NCBI GenBank assembly: GCA_029851415.1
Contig: CM056741.1
Coordinates: forward strand, 84,830,282 to 84,894,281
Length of the DNA stretch: 64,000 nucleotides
Reading direction: 5' to 3'
From: Eretmocerus hayati
Taxonomy: Eukaryota > Arthropoda > Insecta > Hymenoptera > Aphelinidae
The notes below the pieces were generated by a model. The model was not told the DNA's origin. It worked only from the letters and a program-made list of their open reading frames with translations, and searched no databases. This document shows, one piece after another, positions 46,999 to 59,079 of this stretch. A program made the position numbers and the translations under genes. How positions within the stretch are numbered: position 1 is the stretch's first letter; each line of letters opens with the position of its first letter.

Positions 46999-47558
46999 AA
47001 ACGCGGCATTTTTAGGTTAGAGTAATCAAAAGTAACTTTTCCGCACTGGTCAATATTTTATCGTGCGAAAAAGTGGTTTTCCGCACGGCAAGCCGTGCGG
47101 AAATAGTAGATTTCGGTACAAAGGCGGGGATGTTGGTTTCCGCGGCCCGAGCGATGTTTTTCCGGCCCGAGCCTTGGCGAGGGTCGGAATCATCGCTCGG
47201 AAGGTGAAACCACCCTGCCCGAGTGTCCAATACTATTTTTCCATCGTCGGCGTGGGAAAGAAAATCAAAAAAACGGTTCTTTTCCGCACTGGTCACGAAA
47301 CTCGTGCGGAAAACGCACTTTCCACCCTTGTTACGTAATGTACTATTTTCGCGTCCGAGTGATGGGTTTGCGTCTTGAGCCGTGGTCAAAGGTCGTAATC
47401 AAAACGAGGATGCAAAAAATAGGTTTTACATCCGTGTATCGAACTGTGTTTTTCGACAAACTGTCCGTGAAAGTGGAAAATCGGTGTGGGAGAAACACTT
47501 TTCCGCACAACGTGTCGACAATTTTTTTTCATCACTCTAACCTAAAAATGCCGCGTTT
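46999..47558. mobile_element. 560-bp inverted-repeat element, CpG-rich interior
   Basis: Ends AAACGCGGCATTTTTAGGTT and its complement. The inside carries TTTCCGCAC words and the same GCTCGGGCCGG block as its neighbours. No clear target duplication was seen. Upstream 46795-46990 has the same word set and may be a partial copy. Confidence 0.65.
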
Positions 47559-48480
47559 AATTACGATCTCGTCAGGGCAAAGTTCTCGATAAACTGAACT
47601 AAACAGAAATATTTTTGTTTCGTTTCGCTTAATGACATTTTGTTTATGTTTAGTTTCGTTCACCCTCAACATAATCATACAGAGTTTTGTTTGGTTTCGT
47701 TTATCGCAACATAATTATGAATGATTTCGTTTATGTTTTGTTTGTGAAAAACAGAACAAAACATATTCGACAGAAAATAGTTTTGTTGAATTCCGTTTAT
47801 TCACGAAACTAAACAAAATTATTGAGTTTTGTTTATCCCGTGAATGAACAAAACTAAACGAAACATAAATTCTGAGAAACAATATCCAACGAAACTGAAT
47901 TACAATAATTTTGTTTAGTTTCGTTTATGAAAAGAAAGACGGATTCGGTTTTCGTTTAGTTTTGTTTTTGTTCAACATAATTAGAAATAATTCTGTTTCG
48001 TTTTGTTTTTGCTAAAATGAACGAAACAAAATTAAAAATCGCGTTTTGTTCCGTTTCGTTAAAAACCCTGCCTTTTTAGAACCCAACTTTGATGTTTGAG
48101 TGGTGCGGAACCGAAATTGAATGAATATCCCGGTAAACTACACGATTAAAATGTGCAACTCCAGTTTAGTATATGCCACGGTAAGGACATTTTGACCACT
48201 TTTGGTAGGCTTAGGTCCACATTGAACTCATATTCGCTCCTGGAACTTTCGGAACATATTCATTTCAATAGAATACACTAGATATCATATTTGGTCATTT
48301 AATATGAATGCGAGGTCAGGGCATCAAATGCATAAGTTATCTCAGAATCACCCATATCTCGATTTCCACCACTGTGACACTTTTTGCGTCCGAATGTCAA
48401 AAGCTTCAGAGATATCCTTATATGAGCCAGGCCGGCGGCCTAAGGGCTGAGGCGATGCGGTCACCATGCAAACTGAAAAT

Positions 48481-48615
48481 CATTCCCATCTTCCTTTGAT
48501 CCTGTTGCAATTTGGGCTAAACGACGAGTGCACAAATATTTGTTATCATCTAACTTGGGTTTGTGCACTGGTCGTTAAGCCCGAATTGCAAGAGAATCGG
48601 AGAAAGATGGGAATG
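48481..48615. repeat. 135-bp imperfect hairpin
   Basis: CATTCCCATCTTCCTTTGAT pairs with the sequence ending AGATGGGAATG. The inner arms GCAATTTGGGCTAAACGAC and GTCGTTAAGCCCGAATTGC also pair, around a ~20-bp loop. A third partial copy (GTGATTTGGGCTAAGCGATG) follows near 48690. Probably a small MITE. A long-hairpin RNA is possible. Confidence 0.6.
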
Positions 48616-48699
48616 TGCATATATTACAGGTTAGGAGGTTTTCGTGGCCGAGTTATCCCAGATTTTCTCCGATTTTCTTGTGATTTGGGCTAAGCGATG

Positions 48700-50460
48700 A
48701 ATTCAGGAATTCAAGGTGGACAACTACAATTATTCGACAACCCGTTCCACACTTCAAATATCGAACTATTCATGTAAGATGTATTTTCAAAGTCCATGGT
48801 CCCGAAGTATGGTGACCACATCGCCTTAGATGTATTTCATCAAATCGAGCGATAGAGTCAAAATATTGATGAGATCTACCTTATCGGTATAATTTGAATA
48901 TACACAGTATATCTATTGTATACGGAGGACGAAGGGAATGAGCGAGAGAGACCGATAGAAATAGTCGATCTCCTTCCTCAATTCAACTGAGACAAATCTT
49001 GAATTTGAAGAATTCCAACTTTGGACAAAATTACACGGCCATGGACAACTATTACTGTATTATTTATTGAAAACATTGTTAGTGAATAACATTCACGGAA
49101 TCGTTCGTTGGTCGAGTTTTGTTTTAGACCGATTTGAGATATAGAATCTCATGCAAATGATCATAACGTTAAGGAAGTTGATGTTAATTAATTCATTTCG
49201 AATAATTTTTCCCTCAACTTCTGAAGGCTTTTATAATCTCGTTAAACATTTGTATCGGATAGAGGTATAAAACCTCATATGAATTATAATCATAGAATCA
49301 AAAAAAAGAGTTATTAACAATCGGTTGTTGATAATCTTCGAAAGTTTCATCGAACATATTTGTGATTTTGAGAACTCCCATCGAACATGTTCTAAACTTC
49401 TGAGCATAATCTTGGGAAAAAAATAACATCTTGTCGAATTGAAGTGGAAGGAATGGAAATATTTGAGTCAGAAATTGAAACGATTGTAACGAAAAAAGAG
49501 TCCGGGGTCAAGAACTGTTATCGCGACACTCATAAACATACGACACTCTCGCTCCACCATATGATTTCATACACACATTGATACTAGAACACGCTCATGC
49601 GCATGAGCGCTACTGCATTCATTCCAAGCCATATAATTTAAAGGCCACTCAAGAGGCCACAGCTGATGTGGATTATATTATATAGGTCAGCATATCGGGG
49701 ATGATGTGAATGTCTGGCTAGGCACGGATGTGACGTAGTGAGTCTCGAGCCTGCGGCCCGCGCCTCTCCTTGTCACCTGACGATGCACCAAGTACACCGT
49801 CAGCGGTTCCGACGGAGCTTCGTTTGTTCCCCACCAAAGCGCGATGCTGTGTCACGAACCCATAGTCGTGGACAACGAGCCTCGCCATGTTAGACCGCTC
49901 TGACCAACCTACTACCCACACACGCTCTCTCAACTCTTAATCACCTCCCTTACATGAAAGTCACTCTTTAACCCAATCACTCGTGTTCATTGTGGAGGCT
50001 CTCTTTCCACGTTACAAATTTCATCAGAATTTTTGAGGGTTAGGTAGTTCCGGTACAGCACTATCAATTTAAAAAAAAAGCGAGAGTTTGCACGTGTTCT
50101 GGTCTGCTGTTGACAAACCAGAACGCGTTTCAGCAGAAGTGGATAAAGTACGCATTGAAGTGAAAATGGGAGATTCAATATAATGCTACTGTTTAGGAAC
50201 CAATAGCTCAAAAGATCCGTGGAACACTGGAATTACACAAAACTCAGAAGTTTCGCGGGAATCCTCTGATGCAAGTGGACACAGCCGACTTTCCATAGTG
50301 ATTTGTCGTCACGACGGAAGTAGAAAAGGCTGTATGCGACAGAAAATTGAGGGGATCTGATGTCCTCCTCGAATTCCCCACCCCAGATCCTAGAAGGAAT
50401 CAGCTGCGGGATTGCTTCGGACAGGAACCATTCTTAGACCTCGGGAATCTATCCTCGTAT
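48700..50460. other. Gene-poor interval
   Basis: AT-rich DNA with a moderately GC-rich patch at 49560-49930. The minus frame there (49718-49933, 71 residues) lacks motifs. No repeat or element ends were noticed. Confidence 0.4.
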
Positions 50461-50499
50461 TCAATACCTCACGGGAAGTACGACAAACTCCCCCCCCCC

Positions 50500-50600
50500 C
50501 GCCGACAGCACACTGGGAATCGAACACCTGAATCTCGAAGACTTTTCTATGACGATGCAATGATGATCTGCAGAGTTTTAAGGACCATAAAAAGTGAGAG
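50500..50600 (-). repeat. SINE-like fragment (tRNA B box, minus strand)
   Basis: The complement of GGGAATCGAACACCTGAATC is a good B box (GTTCGATTCCC). Upstream on the minus strand is a weak A-box-like AGATCATCATTGC. A poly-C/G run (around 50491-50501) adjoins it. Likely a tRNA-derived SINE remnant. Confidence 0.4.
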
Positions 50601-50897
50601 TTGAGTGTAATCGGACATTCGTCATTCATTTTTCGCCAACGCTACATGTCGAAGAATCAGTTGATTAAAAAATTTATTGGCACACAGATGAGGTATTGTC
50701 TCGGAAAATATCCACTTCCCTCGAATTTGGAATAGTTTCTCGAGATGCTATCTTTGATTTCTGATGATCGATGTAAACTGCGATTGAATATTCATTCATG
50801 GTTATCATTCCGAGCAGCTTCTATCCTGCCTATCAGACAATGATTCAGGTGCCAATTCCTGTGAACAGCATGAAGAAAATCGTATAGTGGACAGCCC

Positions 50898-51269
50898 CTA
50901 TTCATTAAAGAAAAGGAACTTCTGAGATTGAATCAGACCCACCTTAGAGAAATTATTTACAGGTGATATCGAAATCTTATCCAATGAGGCACGATTAGCA
51001 ATCTCAACTGTTCCTGTTTGGATGTTTGGATTGTAGACTGCGGGGCCAAGGTAGAGGCCAGTTGTACTGTCGTGGAACGACACCGAGGACATTCCTCTCG
51101 AAATAGCAGAATAATGGGAACCACCAGAGTCGGGATAGGAAATTGTTCGGTGCGCTTTGCTAGAAGAATGACATTTGTTCGCGGTCATGAAATTATCCAC
51201 ACAGGGGCGATAAGGATAATAAATGGCAATAAGGAGGATAGCACTGTACATTGAGATCATATGGAACAA
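50898..51269 (-). CDS. Hypothetical 123-codon frame, possible host exon
   Basis: The minus-strand frame begins with a hydrophobic stretch (MYSAILLIAIYYPYRP) that could be a signal peptide, then a Ser/Tyr-rich part with SFHDSTTGLYLGPAVYNP. Shortly before the stop is AAGGTGGGT (around 50945-50937), which fits a splice donor, so the real exon may end there. I do not recognise a family. It could equally be a chance frame. Confidence 0.22.
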   Translation of the reverse strand: MFHMISMYSAILLIAIYYPYRPCVDNFMTANKCHSSSKAHRTISYPDSGGSHYSAISRGMSSVSFHDSTTGLYLGPAVYNPNIQTGTVEIANRASLDKISISPVNNFSKVGLIQSQKFLFFNE

Positions 51270-51675
51270 TCTGGATCATACTGTCGCGAAGGATGTTTGG
51301 GGGAAATTCCGAGGTTCCATCTGTTCTTGAGGAAAACGACAACCCTCATCTCTGAGTCTGGTTAGAAGAATCATGGGTGGGCTCACATGTCCCTGTATTT
51401 CGTCGTTCTAAAAACGACAACGTAGTCGATTTTCCAGGGAATGAATTTTTTTCGAAGATATTCATCTCCTGGTTGCGCCCCATTCGTCGGATCGCCGAAC
51501 CAATGAAATATTTTGTTCAAAGTTATTAGTACTGCAAGTAACCCCCAAAAAGACGCTTCCTGTGGCAGTAAGTGACTGAACTTTCGATAACCACCTAGTT
51601 TTGGGCTTGAATGGTGTGTACTACATCTAGTTTGAGATAGCAGGAAATTGTTCGGTTGAATATGTGGTGGAACGT

Positions 51676-52986
51676 ATGAATAAACGATGACACGGCGAGT
51701 CGGGAACCGGAATAGGTGAAAGTTGCGTGAACCTGGGAAATGCTTGTGGGATATATTTTTGGATATTTTGAACATCATTTTCAACAAGAACCAAAAAAAT
51801 CCGCCGAGGGATTTCAAAATAAAGTTAATTTTTGCATTTTTCCATTCAATTTTTCCGGGGAAATCAATTCTTCCATTTTGCCTCTTGTCTCACAGATCTG
51901 CATCGGCTCTGAAAGACCATCCCAACTCGCTGACTTGGTGTGGAAAAGTTTGGTCCTCCGAAATCTTGAATGAAAATCCAGAGCAGATACAGTTTTCGGG
52001 ATTTTTTCCATCAGGCCCGAGTATATTGTCTTGATTGGCAATAGAAGCATACAAAGATGGAAAATCCCGTCCTATCATCGACAAGATAGGCTCACATCTT
52101 CATTTATCAGTTTCGCTATGCCATAGACTATTGGTTACGATTCATGCGATGAACAGATGATAGCCAGTATCGCATGAATCGCACGAGAAAAAAATTGGTT
52201 GTCCTAACCAATCAAAATTTGTTGGGATATTTAACGCCTATCGAGTTGGTTGGATCATTCAATTCCTTTTCATTCGATCTGTTGTTATTTGCATAATGTT
52301 CTTCGGGCAAGAAGGGTACTAATTTTTAGTGATGCATTGGGAAAGTTACCACGGCCGACCGGTACAGAAAACCCTTCTCGCACTTCTCGAGCTCCTCCTA
52401 CGCACAAAGCCAAGGTAACTCGTCCCAACAACATGGGATCTCCAATTCAACTCTGCGCAAGTGGGTTGAATTCTCGTCATTGCGAATGTAACTAATATTC
52501 TTTTTTTCGTGCGTGACTAATAGTTTATAGCATGGCAAAACTGATGATCTTGTGAGCCATAAAGGTTTTGTAAGCGTGATTTGTCGATGATGGGACTGGA
52601 TCTTCCATTTTTGTATGTTTCTATCGCCAATCAAGACAATATACTCGGGTCTGATGGAAAAAAATCCCGAAAACTGTATCTGCTCTGGATTTTCATCCAA
52701 GATTTCAAAGGACCAAACTCTTTTACACCAAGTCAGCGAGTTGGGATGGTCTTTTAAAGCCGATGTAGAGCTGTGAGACAAGAGAAAAAATGGAAAAAAT
52801 TGATTTCCCCGGAAAATTGGGTGGGGAATTGCAAAATTCAACTTCATTCTGAAATCCCTCGGTGGATAATTTTGGTTCTTATTGAAAAATGATGTTCGGA
52901 ATATCCCAAAACATATCCCACAAGCATTTCCCAGGTTCACGCAACTTTCACCTATTTCGGTTTCCGTCCCGCCGTGATGAATAAAG
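51676..52986. mobile_element. 1.3-kb inverted-repeat element
   Basis: Arms of about 450 bp (51676-52130 and 52510-52986) are inverted copies: GGTGAAAGTTGCGTGAACCT near 51716 mirrors AGGTTCACGCAACTTTCACC near 52934, and TCGGGCCTGATGG-like and GTCTTGATTGGCAATAGAAG words also pair. The ~380-bp centre differs. Frames in the arms mirror each other and are not genes. No target duplication was identified. Confidence 0.7.
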
Positions 52987-53849
52987 GTGAAAATTGGCAT
53001 TTTTCTCAATTTTCAGAGTACAACTCGAGAAATAAGGGTTTCAACAAGGAATAACTTCAGTACTTTCTTGTAGATCCTCAAAAGGTCTATGGGAAAGTAT
53101 CGGGTAAACTTTTCCTTGAAGTATGCCAATTTTGAGTTATGAGCCGAAATAGCTGAGAAACTTTCGGATCGTCTCGATTTTTCTTATTTAAATCGAGGAT
53201 CACGAGGTTCTCTTGGAAGTAGCCTCGGGCTTTTTTCCGGATAAATGTATCGTTTTCAAGTTATGAGTGGAAATATATCAAATTTATCTCTGTTAATCTC
53301 GATTTTCAGTCTTATTTCGTCACAGACGTTCTCCCATGGAAGTCAAAAGGCAAATTCACCTCAATCTTCCCGAAATCAGTAAAATATGTCTTACTTTTTG
53401 ATTCGAAAATCCATCATTCAATGAGATATCAGCGGAAAGAAGGCCTACCACAATCCATCGTGAGGAACTTCCGTTTGACGAGGTTGTGGAATGATGCTTC
53501 TCCAAGGATAATGAGATATATTTTGAGGGACCAAGTGGGACTGTTCGAGCAGTTATAATCGAAGAAAATAAATATCGTTCCGTTTTATGAAATACATAAA
53601 AACTACATACGTACTATTGAATACATAAGTAGAGTTCAATACAATAAAGATTACCGCAATTTATGAGATAATAGATAGACGAACTATTTCTCTAACAATT
53701 GTTCTCGATCGGTATCTTCTACAATGATCTCTGATCTTGTCTCTCATTCGCTGCGATGAGTTTTTGAGCAGTTGAAGAGTGGGGAGCAGGCTAAGCTCGA
53801 AATTATGCATGGACATTTTTCAGTCACGCAACAAGTCAACCTCCGACAT

Positions 53850-53875
53850 GAACATATATATATATATATATATAA
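53850..53875. repeat. Short (TA)n tract
   Basis: ACATATATATATATATATAT followed by AAAACAA. Simple repeat. Confidence 0.85.
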
Positions 53876-54420
53876 AACAAATCAATTGCAGTGCTACCTT
53901 CAAATAAGACTAAGTATTAGCTCATCAATTCCGTCTCGCCATCCACATTCGAGGTGATCTACGTTCTCAATTCGTGATAAATCTTCACTCGAGTGCCATC
54001 AAATGAGTCAGCAAACATTTTTCTATGATTACCTTGGTCGCATTTCGATGGATTGTGGGCAGGAATTAGGAAAAAGACTGTGACGTGGGGTGGTCGATGG
54101 CTGAATGAATAGACTCGAATGATGGTAGAAATAGATGTATTGAATGAATTGACGGTAACTGTGTGTATTGAGAGTGAGTGATGGGCACTCCCGAAATGGG
54201 AGTCCCCGAGCGGTCTGATGCCGCGCGCGCGAGTCGTGGCTTATATGCCCTCGACTGATCGCGTGTCGCACAGTGTGAAAGTGCAAAGGTCAGCAAAACG
54301 TGATCGCGCGATGCATTCCCCGCGGTATGCATCGAGCGATCGGTCTTGCAGAAACGACGACAGAGTGATTGACCAACAAGGGCAATTACCTATGGCGTCA
54401 CAAGACTGACAGAAGAATTC

Positions 54421-55180
54421 TTCACCTATTTGTGATCATAACTCAAGAAGAATACATTTTTTGGGAGGTTGATCTTGACATTTCTTGTGGATCTTGAGAA
54501 GATCTACCAAGAAGGTCAGAACTGCGTCATTTTGAATTAAAATGAGGGAAATCGAGACGATCCGGAAGTTCTTCAACTATTTTGGCTCATTACCCAAAAC
54601 TGGTACACTTATCTTACAAGATGAGTCCCAGGATACCTTCACGAGAAGCGCGTCGTTTTCGATTTGAATGGGAGAATCGAAACGACCCAGAAGTTCTTCA
54701 AAGTTTTTCGGCTCATCCCTCAAAACTGGCATATTTGATGGAAAAGTTCACTGAATACTTCTTTGTAGATCTTCTCGAGATCTACAAGAAAGGTCCCAGT
54801 CTACTTCCATGAGAACCGCGTGATTTCCGATTCAAATGAGGAAAATCGAGACATTCCGAAAGTTTTTCAACTATTTCGGCTCATTCATCAAAACTGGCAT
54901 ACTTGAGGGGAAAGTTCACCGAATACTCTTTTGTAGATCTTTTCAATATCCACAAGAAAGATCCCAGGCTACTTTAACCGCGTGATCTTCGATTTCAATA
55001 GAAAAATCGAGACGATCCGAAGGCTTATCATCTATTTCTGCTCATTACTCACAACTGACATACTTCAAGGATGAGTCGACTGAAAACTTCTTTTGTGGAT
55101 CTTTGAAAAATCTACGAAACAGGTTCGAGGTTACTTCCAAGAGAACCGCGTCATTTTCGATTCAAATGAATCGTCACAGC
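54421..55180. repeat. Diverged tandem repeat, ~130-170-bp period
   Basis: About four to five units share the words AATCGAGACGATCCG, TTTCGGCTCATTACTCAAAA, CTGGCATACTTGA, TTTGTAGATCTT and GAGAACCGCGTGATTT in the same order. The same unit appears singly at about 58130-58190 and 59080-59170 and inverted near 53030-53200, so it is a dispersed satellite-like family. Frames across it are artefacts. Confidence 0.75.
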
Positions 55181-57720
55181 GTTTTTTCTTGAGGCCGAAT
55201 GTAGGCAATTCTCTCGTCGTGCCTCGAGCAGCAGCCTCGAGACTAAGTATTCACGGAGAATACTTTTCTTTTTTGTTGAGGTGCTGCTGCTTGAGGCGAT
55301 GACAACGACGGCCGAGGCAACCGGGCGCCGCGGGTGCAGTTATGCCTGCAGACGGGCAACCACGCCCGCATCAAGGTTCACCGCAACATTGCCGCAGACG
55401 ACAGATGATGCCCAGGGCGGGTTACCCTGGGCATACACAACGAATTCGCCCGCAAGATGAGCACCCGAGGCCCGTAACCCGTCGCGACCCCGCATACGAG
55501 GCTTGAGCACTCCCAGCCGTATTATCCAGCCGACGGCCGGATGATTGCCGTGAAGATAGGCCGAGGCCCCGCTTACCCGGGTAAGCGAGTGCCAGCATAC
55601 CCATGATGCACCCGAACGCGAAGGTACCGTGTACCCGAGCACCCCGCGTGTCACCCTGGCCCGGGTGACACCCTCGCGCACAGACCTACCTAGGTAGGTG
55701 TATATTTATAGGTATACCGGCACACGGAGAACCCGGGCAGCTAGAGGATGTTTGGTGGCAACAACCGGTGCCCGCGGACCCCGTGTTGCATCCACCGCTC
55801 ATCCCCTAGTGAACACACGCGGATCACGGTATGCAGCAATTGATGCACCGGGTCTGAGGAGTAAATCCGCATTCACTCAACTCAGGCCGATGCATCCCGC
55901 GTGCACCAGCTGACGATGATGCGGCCTGGCCGGGGCGCCCTTGTCTGGGCGACGACGATGACGCGAACGCGCACAACTATTGATGGCCTGGTGGTGAGGC
56001 TGTACTTGGTGCGGCACACCCTGGGTTGCCTGCCATAGCCCATACGCAGCAACCCAGAGTCAGCTGTATCTAGGTTGTGGGAGGTTATGCACGCACGCAG
56101 CATTTGCTGACTGCACCCACGCATAACCTGGCCAGAAATGCACCCGCGCACTATCACACCACCACGTAGGCGGTCACCCACGACACCGGTGACCCGCTGG
56201 CCGACGCGGGTGAGCCCGGGTAGCTCACCAGAGCACAAGGATCGCGGAGCCGATGTTGATGTGCGGCCGTGCAGATGACGTACTGGCAACTTGTTGCTAC
56301 CGTGGTGATGGCGCCACCGGACGGCGTACCGACATCAGGGCAGGCCGTTACTGAAATAGGCCGATAGGAAAATTGATGCCGACCCGGACATCGGCCTCTG
56401 GGTAGAAAATGATGTTGCAGACGACACACACATATGTATATATGTGTGTGAGGCCGAGATACGACCGGATGATGGTATATTACATACATATGGACCTGCG
56501 GTGAATATGCACAGGCCCATATAGATATACTGATGCATGGGAAGTACTATATAGCTATAGTACTACAGGTCGCGAGTAGATATAGGTATAGTAGACCATG
56601 TAGCGAATATCGGGTGCAGTGAAAGGCCAAAAGTGGAGGCAAAGCGAGCTGCGCAGCGCCTCCACGCCGGCCTATGCTTGTTATAGGTGCAAGTGAGATA
56701 AAAGATGATACGAGTGGAGGCCAAAGGCAGTGCCGTAAACATATTTCCGTGCAGTTTGGCCGTGTAATTCCTTGTGATTCTGTGGATTCCGTGCGCATGC
56801 TGGCCGCAATGTGCTCTTATGCACTTCAAACTTTGCCGCGCAGCCCCGATAGAGGGTGCTGCCAGTTTTCCGGATGGAATTTAATGGGCCAATCACAGCG
56901 CGTCTTCTTCGTTGAAGAAGACGGAACTTGAAGTTGAAGAAGAAGTCGGCCATGAGGCCACTTGTTGGATAGCAGTTGCCCAGAGTACACGCGCTTTTCG
57001 CCTTCTCGCTTTTCAGCAGCCATATTCTTGCCGTGTGTTCCCCGGGAGTCCCGGAGGACAGCACACGAGACTTCAAGAGTCTAAATTATATAGAAAGAGA
57101 ATTGCCATTATCGAGAGTGATGGAAAATAACGGTGAGTCCTATTATTGCTCATTTTATTAAAGTGAACTCCCTCGTCCTGGCCGAAACTTGAGCCTCGTG
57201 CGCGCGTACCCCTGCCGACTCCCAGCCGATCCGGACTCCTGGGGGACCACGTGCTAAGGCCGAACAGTGCGGGAAAATTATAGCACGCCCTGGGGGCCGC
57301 GAATTGTGACCAGAGGCCGATAAATCGAGGTGAATCCTCGTGAGGACATAGTGCGCGAAGCATATAGTGCCGTTGGGGGGAAAAGTCGCGTGGAAATTTG
57401 GGGTTGCCATCGTCCGGACGACGACGAGCAAGGCCGTACCTTTGGTGGATCGCCACCCTGGGTAACCGCGGAATACTTGGCCCGTGGAATCCGGTGATCG
57501 CGGAGCTCGTGCTCCACAAATTGGAGCAGTTGGCCATTGTCCCAACGCGGTAATTATTCGTAGCGTGGAGCGGCCATTTTGAGTAAATTTTGGAGCAGCG
57601 TGCTCCTTGAATTTTGGAGTCCATCGTGAGCGAAGTCGACTAGGCCGTTGAACAATTGACTAGGCCGATAGCGAACTGCCCAGGCCGTTAGTGAAGTGTA
57701 TTCTACATTGTATTTTCAGG
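55181..57720. other. GC-rich block with candidate CpG-island promoter
   Basis: Markedly more GC- and CpG-rich than the rest of the window, with GGCGCCGCGGG, CCCGGGTAAGC and many AGGCCG words, plus short TA palindromes (55688-55715, 56430-56450). Overlapping long frames on both strands are expected from the composition. At 57120 an ATG with four codons runs into GTGAGTCC, a strong donor, about 220 bp after a CCAATCAC box (56889). It could be a host promoter and first coding exon, or a GC-rich foreign repeat. I cannot decide. Confidence 0.35.
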
Positions 57721-58191
57721 ATTGTGAAGTGAATTTTCGCGTTTCACAGGAAATTTTAAGAGACTTTTATTGAGAAAGAGACATTTTGATGATAATTGTG
57801 AATCTTCTCGAATATTTCTGGCCGTTGTTTGTCGGGATTTTCATATGTAGATTCATGTATCGCCGCGAAAAAGGAACGTGTACAGAATATGGGCCGAATT
57901 ATATTATTGAAAAATCCTGATTTATTATTTGGAGTGCGTGTGCGAGCGTTCCCCACCCCCTTTTCCGATTTCCAGGTAGAATCACGGTAAGTGATGCAGT
58001 GAAGCCGAGTTCCAGTTAACATTTAGAATTGCGTTCGCCGAATTTTGCGCGCGAGACCTGCGATTTAGGTTAAGAGTCCGTCGAATATAAATTAGTTGTG
58101 CTGGCAATCCATTTACCACGTCACATGGGAAAAATCGAGACGATCGAAAAGTTTCCTAACTGTTTCGGCTCATAACTCAAAACTGGTATAC

Positions 58192-59074
58192 GAGTAATTC
58201 CGCGCGAAAGCGGATCACGAACTGCAGACATATCTCAGATAGTTTTTCCACTATTCTTAATCGATTTTATAGTCCAAAAAATGAACTTTTCACTCTCTAT
58301 GGGGTCTGAAAAAAATTTTTTGTTTCCGTAGGGAATATCTTTGTAATAGTGTTTTTAGGAAAAAATATCAATCTTATTTCAGTAAAATGGGTGTAGTTCC
58401 GACTTGAGGTAAGATACGACAACGCAAATAATGGCATTCGAAAGGTCTTTCAAAAATCTTTGAAAATATGTTTCGAAATAATTTTTTTGAGGCCACGGAA
58501 ATTTTCTCGGCTTTTCAATAAGAATGGTCTCAGCAGTCTAAATTCCTGCGCATGCGCAGAAAAATCCATTTTTCAACCGAAAAAGCTGAGAATATTGATA
58601 AAACGTGGAAAAAACAGCGTGGAACCCAAAAACACAGATCAGGACCACTTTTTTCTGGAAGAGCACGCAATTTTACATCAAAATATGGATTCTCAGATTT
58701 TTAAGAAAATGGATTTTTGAGGAATCGAATTTTTTCTGTTTTTCACCTTTTTGCTCATAGGGAGCGTCCGTGGCGGCAAAAAAGTTTTTTCGAAACATAT
58801 TTCCAAAGATTTTTGAAAGACCTTTCGGATGCTACTATTTGCGTGATCGTATCTTATCTCAAGTCGGAACTACACCCATTTTACTGAAAAAGATTGGTAT
58901 TTTCTCCTAAAAACACTATTGCAAAGATATTCCCCACGGAAACAGAAAATTTTTTTTGGGCCCCATAGAGAGTGAAAAGTTCAATTTTTTGGACCATAGA
59001 ATTGATTAAGAATAGTGGAAAAAGAATCTGAGATATGTCTGCAATTCGTGGTCCGCTTTCGCGCGGAATTACTC
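58192..59074. mobile_element. 883-bp palindromic MITE inserted in the dispersed satellite
   Basis: Ends GAGTAATTCCGCGCGAAAGC and its complement, flanked by ATAC on both sides (58188-58191, 59075-59078). This is a 4-bp duplication, or a TA duplication with one variable end base. Without it the flanks join as the CTGGTATACTTTAGGG stretch of the satellite unit. The arms mirror each other to near the centre (~58.6 kb). Confidence 0.8.
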
Positions 59075-59079
59075 ATACT

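Larger units (their letters stand above)
42233..48070. mobile_element. 5.8-kb non-autonomous hAT-like element with exact 8-bp duplication
   Basis: Ends CAGGGTTTTTAACG and its complement, flanked by identical CCTTTTTA (42225-42232, 48071-48078). CAGGG ends plus 8-bp duplication are hAT hallmarks. Both terminal ~450 bp are packed with AAACGAAACAAAAC-type words in both orientations, as in hAT subterminal binding repeats. The inside carries no transposase but a SINE-like piece, MITEs and CpG-rich repeats, so much of its length comes from later insertions. Confidence 0.85.

Noticed and set aside
55340..56938. Many long overlapping frames in the GC-rich block
   Set aside because: Found on both strands in several frames, as expected from low stop-codon frequency in GC-rich DNA; no domains recognised.
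58460..58720. 86-residue plus-strand frame
   Set aside because: Lies across the centre of the palindromic MITE at 58192-59074 and shows no motif.
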